The notes below the pieces were generated by a model that did no database searches, had not been told where the DNA came from, and saw nothing but the letters and a program-made list of their open reading frames with translations. The position numbers were made by a program, and so were the translations under genes. Positions 6,204-13,177 of a stretch of 13,177 nucleotides of DNA are shown piece by piece. Source of the stretch: Candidatus Avacholeplasma faecigallinarum. Its GTDB lineage: Bacteria > Bacillota_I > Bacilli_A > Acholeplasmatales > Anaeroplasmataceae. The stretch covers positions 1-13,177 of the forward strand of contig DVKU01000180.1 in assembly GCA_018715825.1 (NCBI GenBank). Reading direction: 5' to 3'. Position 1 is the first letter of the stretch; each line of letters starts with the position of its first letter.

Positions 6204-7036
6204 GCCATTTTTATCCAGGGCTTAAGAAAAAACAAATAACTACAGCATTAGACTCAATTAATTTAGAAATATCTTCAACAAATGAATTTGTTGCCATCAC
6301 TGGTAAAACTGGTAGTGGAAAATCAACTTTAATTCAGCATATGAATGCCCTAATGCTTCCTAGTAGAGGAAATGTTATTATATTTGATAAGGTAATTACA
6401 AGTAATAAAAAGAAAAATCCAAAATTAAAGGAAATTAGAAAAAGAGTTGGATTTGTTTTTCAGTTTCCTGAATATCAGCTTTTTGAGGAAACAGTGTTAA
6501 AGGATATAATGTTTGCTCCTTTAAATTTTGGCTATAGTGAGAAGGAAGCTAAGCAAAAGGCTTTATAAATTGCTAAGCTATTAAATATAGAATCACTTTT
6601 AGATAAATCACCATTTAATTTAAGCGGTGGTCAAATGCGTAAGGTTGCTATTGCGGGAATTTTATCATATGATCCTGATATTTTATTATTAGATGAGCCA
6701 ACAAGAGGTTTAGATCCTAAGGCTAGTAAGGAAATAATGGATTTATTTTATAATATTTTTAAAACGAGTGGTAAGACAATAATAATGATTACTCATGATA
6801 TGAATATAGCCTATGAGTATGCTAGTAGAATTATTCTTATGAAGGATTCTAAAATCATTTACGATGGTGATAAGGTTGAACTTTTTAAATCAAATATTTA
6901 TTTAGATGGTCATTTAACTAAGCCAGAAGTACTTCAATTAATCGATTATTTAAATGATAAACTAGGATATAATATTGATTATAATAATTTTACGTTAGAA
7001 GATTTATTACAAAAGGTGGTGGCTACTCATGAATAA
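6179..7036 (+). pseudogene. ecfA2: EcfA2 ATPase gene with an in-frame TAA at codon 130
   Basis: The full frame spans 285 codons, the normal EcfA2 size, but codon 130 (6566-6568) is TAA. Before it lie Walker A G42-T50 (GKTGSGKST) and the Q-loop Q95 (FQFPEYQLF). After it, in the same frame, lie the signature LSGGQM (148-153), Walker B D172-E173 (LLLDEPTRGLDP) and switch H206 (MITHD). The stop falls in AKQKAL-x-IAKLL. From memory, relatives often have Glu at this site, so one base (GAA to TAA) would explain it. No other decay is seen. No good ribosome site supports a separate gene at ATG 6635 (AGCGGTGGTCAA upstream). GGAGG (6170-6174) marks the first start. Literal translation gives a 129-residue fragment lacking the catalytic half, unable to form the EcfA1-EcfA2 heterodimer. 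A base error, recent nonsense mutation or readthrough are all open. Confidence 0.88.
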
Positions 7037-8003
7037 TATTACCTTTGGACAATATGTTCCTGGTGATAGCTGGGTATATAAGCTTGACCCTAGAGTGAAA
7101 ATTATTTTAACTATTTTGCTTATCGTAATTTTATTTTTAATTCCTAATTTAATTGGTATGTTCATTGCCTTGGTGGCATTTTTAGTTATGTTTTTATCCA
7201 CAAGAATTTCGTTGTGGAAGGTTATAAAGGGATTAAGGCCAGTTCTATTTTTATTAGCCTTTACGATTGTATTACAACTAATTTATACGACTGGTAATTC
7301 AGAAAGTGTATTATATAATTTTAATATGCAAATAGGCTTGTTTCAGTTATTGATTTTGATTGGCATATTTATTTTTTATTTATTTACTAAGAAATTTATA
7401 CCTCTTAAGATAATCTATTTGCTTGTAATTGCTATTGGTATGTTTTTAATTTTGTGGCTAGTTAAATTTGATAGTTTTGTTTGGAAAGATTTTAATTTTA
7501 TTGTTTATAAAGAAGGAGTAGACAATGCCGTTTTTATTTTTGTAAGAATAGTTTTAATGATTGGTATTACCTCTTTATTAACATTATCTACTATGTCTAT
7601 AGATATAAATAATGGCTTAGAGGGCGTTTTATCACCTCTTAAGCTTTTAAAAATAAATGTTGGAATTTTTTCAATGCTAGTTTCTTTGACACTCAGATTT
7701 ATACCTACTCTTCTTATGGAAAGTAAGAAGATTATGAATGCTCAAGCCTCTCGTGGAGTTGATTTTCAAGAGGGGAAGCTTAAGGATAAGGTTGTCCAAA
7801 TTATTTCTTTATTAATACCTATGTTTGTTATATCCTTTAAACGAGCTGAGGATTTATCTAATGCTATGGAAACTAGAGGATACATAATAGGTGCTAAAAG
7901 AACTAAGCTTGATGAATTAAAGCTAAGATGGCGTGACTATGTCGCTATATTTATATCATTGGCTTTATTAGCATTGGTTATTTGGAGTAGATTTTATGTA
8001 TAG
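7029..8003 (+). CDS. ecfT: ECF transporter transmembrane coupling protein EcfT
   Basis: The product has 324 residues and is the membrane scaffold that links the EcfA ATPases to the S component. Hydrophobic segments lie near residues 25-55, 72-86, 103-119, 127-146, 166-187, 208-225 and 305-320. The two coupling motifs that contact the ATPases are ASRG (240-243) and ETRG (281-284). The usual EcfT is about 265 residues; the excess is a block near 100-150 with two extra hydrophobic stretches. The start overlaps the ecfA2 end by 8 bases (ATGAATAA), with AAAGGTGG 9 bases upstream, so translation is probably coupled to ecfA2. That makes the ecfA2 stop relevant to EcfT expression as well. Confidence 0.95.
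   Translation: MNNITFGQYVPGDSWVYKLDPRVKIILTILLIVILFLIPNLIGMFIALVAFLVMFLSTRISLWKVIKGLRPVLFLLAFTIVLQLIYTTGNSESVLYNFNMQIGLFQLLILIGIFIFYLFTKKFIPLKIIYLLVIAIGMFLILWLVKFDSFVWKDFNFIVYKEGVDNAVFIFVRIVLMIGITSLLTLSTMSIDINNGLEGVLSPLKLLKINVGIFSMLVSLTLRFIPTLLMESKKIMNAQASRGVDFQEGKLKDKVVQIISLLIPMFVISFKRAEDLSNAMETRGYIIGAKRTKLDELKLRWRDYVAIFISLALLALVIWSRFYV
7194..7202 (+). promoter_or_regulatory. Perfect DnaA box sequence inside ecfT
   Basis: TTATCCACA matches the DnaA consensus exactly. TCCACAA at 7197-7203 is mirrored by TTGTGGA at 7212-7218, making a 7-bp inverted repeat with an 8-base spacer. It lies in coding sequence (Leu-Ser-Thr) and may be chance. It is noted because the only other perfect boxes form the hairpin at 5145-5173. 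Confidence 0.25.
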
Positions 8004-8727
8004 ATATAAATGTATTGTTGCCTATGATGGCTATAATTATATGGGCTTTCAAATTCAAAATGATTTAAATACAATCGAACTACAGTTAAAGCAAGCATTA
8101 TATAAAATGCTTGCTTTAGATATTAAAATATATCCATCAGGAAGAACTGATCGCTATGTTCACGCTATCAATCAGGTCTTTCACTTTGACTTGGAAAAAA
8201 ATATTCCGACTATGGGTATTTTAAGAGGATTAAATTCCTATTTACCAAAGGATATTAGAATTAAAAGTGTTGAGCTTGTTGATGAATCATTTCATTCCCG
8301 CTTTAGTGCTAAATCTAAGGAGTATCGCTATTATGTTTATCAAGGTAGTGATAATCCTTTTATAATGCGATATGCTTTAGTTTTAAGAAATCTTAACATT
8401 GATAAAATGCAAGAGGCAATAAAGCTTTTTGAAGGTAAACATGATTTTAAGGGCTTTGCTTCAGCTAGTATCGATCCTAGAAAGGATACAAATAAAACTA
8501 TTTTTCATACTGAAATAAATTTAAAGGGTGATTTTATAGAATTTATTTTTATTGGAAGTGGTTTTTTAAAATATCAAATTAGAAGAATGATGGGGCTATT
8601 AATTGAAATAGGTCTTGGTAGAGAAACTAAGGATAAAATAGTAGAGGTATTACAAAAAAAGGATCCTTCAATTTCTCATAAGGTATGTGATGGATATGGA
8701 CTTTATCTATATAATGTTAATTATTGA
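7996..8727 (+). CDS. truA: tRNA pseudouridine(38-40) synthase TruA
   Basis: The product has 243 residues, normal for the family. It isomerises uridines 38-40 of the tRNA anticodon arm. The opening YDGYNYMGFQ and the catalytic loop SGRTDRYVHA (48-57, nucleophile D52) identify it, as do FHSRFSAKSKEYRY and the C-terminal FLKYQIRRMMG. The catalytic loop usually reads RTDxGVHA; here Tyr replaces the Gly. The start overlaps the ecfT stop by 8 bases (ATGTATAG), with GGAG at 7984-7987. truA after ecfT is a conserved Bacillota order. The stop is TGA followed directly by in-frame TAA. Confidence 0.95.
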   Translation: MYRYKCIVAYDGYNYMGFQIQNDLNTIELQLKQALYKMLALDIKIYPSGRTDRYVHAINQVFHFDLEKNIPTMGILRGLNSYLPKDIRIKSVELVDESFHSRFSAKSKEYRYYVYQGSDNPFIMRYALVLRNLNIDKMQEAIKLFEGKHDFKGFASASIDPRKDTNKTIFHTEINLKGDFIEFIFIGSGFLKYQIRRMMGLLIEIGLGRETKDKIVEVLQKKDPSISHKVCDGYGLYLYNVNY

Positions 8728-8742
8728 TAAGGAGAGATGTAG

Positions 8743-10476
8743 ATGCTAAAAATATTTAAAAGATATTTAAAATACTATAAAAAAGAGGTAATATTTGGCC
8801 CCATGTTTAAGCTATTAGAGGCTATTTTTGAGCTTTTAGTACCATTAATTATGGCTGATATTGTCGATAATGGTATTAAAGCTAATAATACAGCCTATGT
8901 ATGGAAAATGGGTGGTGTTTTATTAATCATTGCGGTAGTTGGTTTATGTACTACTTTAGTATGTCAGGCTTTGGCCGCTAAAGCCTCTCAAGGGGTTGGT
9001 ACGAGATTACGTAACGATTGCTTTATGGTTATAAATTCATTTTCCTTCCAAGAGCTTGATGAGTATGGTGTTTCGACCTTATTGACAAGAATTAACAATG
9101 ATGTTAATCAATTACAGCTTGGCGTTGCTATGTTGATTCGTTTAGTTATAAGGGCTCCATTTTTAGTTATTGGAGCCACTGTAATGGCCGCCTTAATATC
9201 ATGGAAAATAGCTCTTATATTTGTGTTCTCTTCTATTATTGTTGGTGTTGTTGTTTTATTGATTATGAGAAAAACAGTACCATTAAACAAGGTTGTACAA
9301 AAAAATCTAGAATCGACAACTACTATAACCAAGGAAAATTTAAGCGGTATTAGAGTTGTTAAAGCCTTCAATCATCAAAGTGAAGAAAAACAAAGATTTG
9401 ATAATGAGGTTAATGTATTAAAGAAAAATGCTATCTTTGTTGGATTAATTAGTGCCTTTTTAAATCCAGTTTCAACCATCGTTATCAATGTAGCTATTAT
9501 TGTAGTATTATATTTATCCTCTAATTATGTTTATGATGGCTTAATGTCTCAAGGTGATGTTACAGCTTTGTTTAATTATTTAAATCAAATATTAGTAGCG
9601 GTAATGGTAGTATGTAACCTAATTGTAATATTTGCTAAAGCTAGTGCTTGTGGTATTAGAGTTTATGAAATTTTACAAAAGAAATCTTCGATTACTGATG
9701 GTGAGTTTGATAGCTATGGTGATGGTGATAACATTTTTGAGTTTAAAAATGTTTCATTTCAATATAAAACAGCCTCAAAGCCTACTTTAAATAATATGAC
9801 ATTTACAATAAAGGAAAATGAATTTATTGGTGTTGTCGGTGGTACAGGTAGTGGAAAATCAACTCTTATGGCTGTAATGTCTAGATATTATGATGCTACT
9901 AGTGGAGAGGTTTACTACTGTGGAAGAAACATTAAGGATTATAAGCTTAGTTTTATTCATAAATCAATTGGTGCAGTTTTACAAAAGGCTAATTTAGCTA
10001 ATCAAACTATCAAGGAAAATTTACTATGGGGTAATAAAGAAGCCACAGATGATGATCTAAATAAAGCCTTAAAGATAGCTCAAGCCTATGATTTTGTCTA
10101 TAAAAGTAGTGAAGGTTTAAATAGAGAAATATATCAAGGTGGAAAGAATTTATCTGGTGGTGAACGCCAAAGATTATGTATTGCTAGAGCCCTTGTTAAA
10201 AATCCTAAGGTTTTAATTTTAGATGATTCCTTATCAGCACTAGATTTTAAAACTGATTTAATGCTTAGAAGTGAACTACATAAGCTTAAGATGACTACAA
10301 TTATGATTACAGAAAGAATATCCTCTATTAAGAATGCTGATAAGATTATTGTGTTAGATAATGGTAATATTATAGCTATAGGTACTCACGATAAATTATT
10401 ATCAGAATGTAGTTTATATAAGGAAATATATGATTCTCAAGCAAAGGAGGATTATGATGAAAAACAAAGCGTTTAA
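8743..10476 (+). CDS. Heterodimeric ABC exporter subunit with degenerate ATP site
   Basis: The product has 577 residues. An N-terminal six-helix exporter domain (about 1-310) is followed by an ATPase domain (about 330-570). Walker A is G366-T374 (GGTGSGKST) and the signature LSGGE (470-474) is standard. Walker B ends in D494-D495, with Asp in place of the catalytic Glu, and the switch His is replaced by E524 (ITERISSI). This pattern marks the degenerate partner in TM287/288-, LmrCD- or BmrCD-type pairs. The next gene supplies the complementary half. AAGGAGA lies 7 bases before the ATG; the gap after truA is 15 bases. The substrate is unknown; relatives export drugs, lipids or peptides. Confidence 0.93.
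   Translation: MLKIFKRYLKYYKKEVIFGPMFKLLEAIFELLVPLIMADIVDNGIKANNTAYVWKMGGVLLIIAVVGLCTTLVCQALAAKASQGVGTRLRNDCFMVINSFSFQELDEYGVSTLLTRINNDVNQLQLGVAMLIRLVIRAPFLVIGATVMAALISWKIALIFVFSSIIVGVVVLLIMRKTVPLNKVVQKNLESTTTITKENLSGIRVVKAFNHQSEEKQRFDNEVNVLKKNAIFVGLISAFLNPVSTIVINVAIIVVLYLSSNYVYDGLMSQGDVTALFNYLNQILVAVMVVCNLIVIFAKASACGIRVYEILQKKSSITDGEFDSYGDGDNIFEFKNVSFQYKTASKPTLNNMTFTIKENEFIGVVGGTGSGKSTLMAVMSRYYDATSGEVYYCGRNIKDYKLSFIHKSIGAVLQKANLANQTIKENLLWGNKEATDDDLNKALKIAQAYDFVYKSSEGLNREIYQGGKNLSGGERQRLCIARALVKNPKVLILDDSLSALDFKTDLMLRSELHKLKMTTIMITERISSIKNADKIIVLDNGNIIAIGTHDKLLSECSLYKEIYDSQAKEDYDEKQSV
10443..10450 (+). promoter_or_regulatory. Ribosome binding site fixing the second exporter start
   Basis: AAAGGAGG is a near-perfect anti-16S match inside the end of the upstream exporter gene. 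It gives 6 bases to ATG 10457 and only 3 to ATG 10454, favouring 10457. It rules out the in-frame ATG at 10430, which lies upstream of it. Confidence 0.85.
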
Positions 10477-12190
10477 TCGTACCTTAAAGTTAATCAAAAG
10501 ACATATGTGGCTATTTATTATAGCTATTATATGTACTATTATATCTGTTGTATCAACATTATTTATACCAATTAAGGTTGGTGAAGGTATCGATATGATA
10601 ATTGATTTTCATAATGTTGATTTTAATAGTCTTTATTCATTGTTGGTTGTAATTGGAATAATAATAGCTTGCAATGCTATTTCCTCATTTTTAATGCAGC
10701 TTTTAATGAATATTCTTATCAATAAAATGATGAAAGATCTTCGATGCCAAGTATTTGATAAGCTGATTAATGTTCCAATTAGCTTTATTGATTCTCATAG
10801 CCATGGCGATTTAATAATGCGTATAATTGGCGATATTGATCAACTAGGTGATGGTTTATTACAAGCATTTACGCAATTAATTAGTGGCGTAATTACTATT
10901 GTAATCACCTTGGTATTTATGTTTAGTGTTTCCTATCAAGTGGCACTAATCGTAGTTTGTTTAACGCCAATATCCTTAATTGTTGCTTCATTAATAGCTA
11001 GATTCTCCTTTAAAACTATGCAAAAACAAGCTGAGATTAAGGGAAGACTTAGTGCTCATACTAATGAAATGATGGATATGCAAAGGGTTGTAATATCTTA
11101 TGATTATCAACAAAAAAGCATAGAAAAATTTAAAAATATAAATAATGAACTAGCTAAGGTAGGAGTTAAGGCTCAATTCTTATCATCATTAGTTAACCCA
11201 TCTACAAGGTTTATAAATTCAATTGTTTATGCCTTCGTAGGTGTCTTTGGAGCGTTGAAGGCTATTTCTGGAACATTTAGTGTTGGTAATTTAACTGTAT
11301 TTTTATCTTATGCTTCAAGCTATACAAAGCCATTCAATGATATAAGTAGCGTTGCTGCCGAATTTCAAAATGCTTTGGCTTCAGCAGTTAGAATCTTTGA
11401 AATAATAGATGTAAAAGATGAAGTCGAGGATGCTAATGCCATCATTAAGCCTAATTATATTGGTCATGTAAAATTTGATAATGTTAGCTTTAAATATGTA
11501 GAAAATAGACCTTTAATCGAGAATTTTTCACTAGATATTAAGCCTGGAAGTCAGGTTGCAATAATTGGCCCAACTGGTAGTGGAAAAACAACTATTATAA
11601 ATCTTTTAATGAGATTTTATGATGTAGGTAGTGGAGCTATTTTAATTGATGATACTGATATTAAAAAAATAAAAAGAGATAATCTTCATGAGGGCTTAGG
11701 AATGGTATTGCAGGATACATGGTTATTTAAGGGAAGCGTTTATGATAACATTCGTTATGCTAAACCAGATGCCACTAAAGAGGAAATTATTATGGCTGCC
11801 AAGGAGAGCTTTGCTCATAATTTTATTGAAAGATTACCAAATGGCTATGATACCATAATAAGCGATGATAGTGGTTTATCAATAGGCGAAAAACAGCTAT
11901 TGTGTATAGCTAGATTGATGCTTAAAAGACCACCTATTCTAATCTTAGATGAGGCTACAAGTAATATTGATACTAGAACTGAGGTATTAATTCAAAAAGC
12001 TTTTAAAAAGCTTATGACTAATAAAACAAGTTTTATAATTGCTCATAGACTATCAACTATCATTCATTCTGATTTAATTATTGCTATGAAGGATGGACAC
12101 ATTATGGAAACAGGTACTCATGAAGAACTAATGAGAAAGAAGGGCTTCTATTATCAAATATATGAGGCTCAATTTGTAAAGGAATTATAA
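10457..12190 (+). CDS. Heterodimeric ABC exporter subunit with catalytic Walker B
   Basis: The product has 577 residues from ATG 10457 (AAAGGAGG 6 bases upstream; ATG 10454 is the alternative). A six-helix exporter domain (about 1-315) precedes the ATPase domain. Walker A is G371-T378 (GPTGSGKT), Walker B D498-E499 (LILDEATSNID) and the switch His H530 (IAHRLSTI) are canonical. The signature is LSIGE (474-478) with the second-position Gly replaced by Ile. This is the mirror image of the preceding subunit: together they give one active ATP site (this Walker B with the partner LSGGE) and one degenerate site. The gene overlaps the partner by 20 bases, ensuring balanced synthesis. It is an inner-membrane exporter; the cargo is unknown. 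Confidence 0.94.
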   Translation: MKNKAFNRTLKLIKRHMWLFIIAIICTIISVVSTLFIPIKVGEGIDMIIDFHNVDFNSLYSLLVVIGIIIACNAISSFLMQLLMNILINKMMKDLRCQVFDKLINVPISFIDSHSHGDLIMRIIGDIDQLGDGLLQAFTQLISGVITIVITLVFMFSVSYQVALIVVCLTPISLIVASLIARFSFKTMQKQAEIKGRLSAHTNEMMDMQRVVISYDYQQKSIEKFKNINNELAKVGVKAQFLSSLVNPSTRFINSIVYAFVGVFGALKAISGTFSVGNLTVFLSYASSYTKPFNDISSVAAEFQNALASAVRIFEIIDVKDEVEDANAIIKPNYIGHVKFDNVSFKYVENRPLIENFSLDIKPGSQVAIIGPTGSGKTTIINLLMRFYDVGSGAILIDDTDIKKIKRDNLHEGLGMVLQDTWLFKGSVYDNIRYAKPDATKEEIIMAAKESFAHNFIERLPNGYDTIISDDSGLSIGEKQLLCIARLMLKRPPILILDEATSNIDTRTEVLIQKAFKKLMTNKTSFIIAHRLSTIIHSDLIIAMKDGHIMETGTHEELMRKKGFYYQIYEAQFVKEL

Positions 12191-12191
12191 G

Positions 12192-13034
12192 ATGGAAAAA
12201 TATAAAGAAATCGAAAGAAGCATTATTACTACCTATCGTGGTAAGCTTTGGAGTAAATTCATAAAGGCTATTAAGGAATATCAGCTAATTAAACCAAATG
12301 ATAAAATTTGTGTTTGTATGTCTGGTGGTAAGGATTCATTTGTAATGGCTAAGCTATTTCAGGAACTAAAAAGACATTCTGATTTTGAATTCGAGGTAGA
12401 ATACTTAGTAATGAATCCTGGTTATAATCAAAAAAATTTAGATGTAATTAAAAACAATTTAGAGCTTATGAAGATAGATGCTGTAATTAAGGATACTGAC
12501 ATATTTGAAATAGCTAATCTCCAAGAAAAAAGTCCATGCTATTTATGTGCTAAAATGCGTAGAGGAGCCCTTTATAAATTAGCTAAAGAACTAGGCTGTA
12601 ATAAAATAGCTTTAGGTCATCATTTTGATGATGTTATTGAAACAACACTAATGAATATGCTAAATGTTGGTTCATTTCAAACAATGCTTCCTAAGCTTCA
12701 TAGCCAAAACTATGAAAAAATGGAGCTTATAAGACCTTTATACTATATAAGAGAAAAGGATATTATAAATTGGAAAAATTATAATGGCTTAGAATTTATA
12801 GCCTGTGCCTGTAAACTAACAGAAAATATTTTAAAAGAAAATATAACAAGCTCACAAAGATTAAATACTAAAATATTAATCAAGGAATTAACAAAATATA
12901 ATCCCTTTGTAGAAAAAAATATTTTTAAAAGTACAACTAATGTTTATATAGATAAAATTTTAGGCTATAAAAAAGATGGCCAAAACATATCATTTTTAGA
13001 TAATTATGATAAAGATGATATTAAAACAGAATAA
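12192..13034 (+). CDS. TtcA-like PP-loop tRNA thiolation enzyme
   Basis: The product has 280 residues. It is a PP-loop ATP pyrophosphatase with SGGKDS at 44-49 and GHHFDD at 142-147. A CYLC pair (C116, C119) and CACK (C205, C207) supply the cysteines that in TtcA bind a [4Fe-4S] cluster. TtcA makes 2-thiocytidine at tRNA position 32; TilS (lysidine) lacks this Cys pattern. The role is therefore probably tRNA sulfuration, but the exact nucleotide is not proven. Residues after 215 are Lys/Asn-rich and not recognised. The ATG follows the exporter stop by one base, with AAAGGA (12178-12183) 8 bases upstream, and a terminator follows. It is the second tRNA-modifying gene of the operon. Confidence 0.85.
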   Translation: MEKYKEIERSIITTYRGKLWSKFIKAIKEYQLIKPNDKICVCMSGGKDSFVMAKLFQELKRHSDFEFEVEYLVMNPGYNQKNLDVIKNNLELMKIDAVIKDTDIFEIANLQEKSPCYLCAKMRRGALYKLAKELGCNKIALGHHFDDVIETTLMNMLNVGSFQTMLPKLHSQNYEKMELIRPLYYIREKDIINWKNYNGLEFIACACKLTENILKENITSSQRLNTKILIKELTKYNPFVEKNIFKSTTNVYIDKILGYKKDGQNISFLDNYDKDDIKTE

Positions 13035-13043
13035 ATAAAAAAG

Positions 13044-13075
13044 CTTAACACCATTAATTAGTGTTAAGTTTTTTT
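13044..13075 (+). terminator. Rho-independent terminator of the ecf-exporter operon
   Basis: CTTAACAC (13044-13051) pairs perfectly with GTGTTAAG (13061-13068) around a 9-base loop, followed by seven Ts (13069-13075). An A-run just upstream lets the stem extend and may let it work in both directions. It starts 10 bases after the last operon stop. Confidence 0.9.
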
Positions 13076-13122
13076 ATTAAAATAAATTATTTATAAATTA
13101 TTATTTCATTTAATTATTATAG

Positions 13123-13169
13123 TATGATAAAATAAATAAAAAGGTAATTTTCTTATATTTTTGGGGGAG
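13123..13169 (+). promoter_or_regulatory. Possible promoter and ribosome site of a gene starting at the window edge
   Basis: TATGAT (13123-13128) is a fair -10 without a clear -35; TATATT (13154-13159) is another candidate. GGGGGAG at 13163-13169 is a strong ribosome site, so a start codon is expected at about 13175-13179. No start codon is complete inside the window; TTG at 13176 would be one if the next base is G. Confidence 0.5.
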
Positions 13170-13177
13170 ATAAAATT

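Noticed and set aside
6635..7036. Separate short ATPase gene downstream of the ecfA2 stop
   Set aside because: It begins in the middle of the ABC signature, has no good ribosome site and shares the frame of the upstream half, so it is the second part of ecfA2.
8725..8730. TGA-TAA at the end of truA as a sign of TGA=Trp coding
   Set aside because: All genes are full length with TGG as tryptophan and no internal TGA, so the standard bacterial code holds; the double stop is incidental.
1..13177. CRISPR arrays, tRNA/rRNA genes, insertion sequences, phage or defence genes
   Set aside because: No regularly spaced repeats, tRNA-like cloverleaf, transposase, integrase or known defence domains were seen on either strand.

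Overview
The window reads as chromosomal DNA from a very AT-rich Bacillota bacterium. The ecfA1-ecfA2-ecfT-truA order is typical of that phylum, the Shine-Dalgarno sites are strong (AAGGAG/GGAGG), and most genes stop with TAA. The long EcfT and the general protein character suggest the Erysipelotrichia/RF39/Mollicutes-neighbour part of class Bacilli, but this placement is inference. The standard code applies: tryptophan is TGG and TGA ends one gene.

Left part (1-5176). The tail of an unknown + strand gene ends at 67 and is followed by a two-way hairpin terminator. A TetR-type repressor is read leftward (135-647). The gap to its right holds a near-perfect 16-bp palindrome overlapping likely promoters on both strands. 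To the right run three + strand genes: a GH28-like beta-helix glycosidase without a signal peptide (GTG start at 744), a c-di-GMP phosphodiesterase (PAS, degenerate GGDEF, intact EAL, Cys-bearing PAS, GAF) and a guanine-deaminase-type enzyme. No terminator separates them, so they are a plausible TetR-controlled unit. The unit ends in a 13-bp hairpin whose two arms are perfect consensus DnaA boxes.

Right part (5177-13177). After a leader with two candidate promoters comes a tight seven-gene operon. It encodes the energy-coupling module of an ECF vitamin/metal transporter (EcfA1, EcfA2, EcfT), the tRNA pseudouridine synthase TruA, both halves of a heterodimeric ABC exporter, and a TtcA-like tRNA thiolation enzyme. 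Genes overlap or lie a few bases apart up to a clear terminator at 13044-13075. The last hundred bases hold a possible promoter and a GGGGGAG ribosome site for a gene starting at or just past the window edge.

The most notable item is an in-frame TAA in the middle of ecfA2. The reading frame and every ATPase motif continue intact on both sides, so it is a fresh nonsense mutation, a base error or a recoded stop. Other points are the DnaA-box palindrome (with a third perfect box inside ecfT), the divergent TetR operator, and the link between a cytoplasmic GH28-like protein and c-di-GMP breakdown. I did not find a clearly new multi-gene system. The rest is housekeeping and ordinary accessory content.
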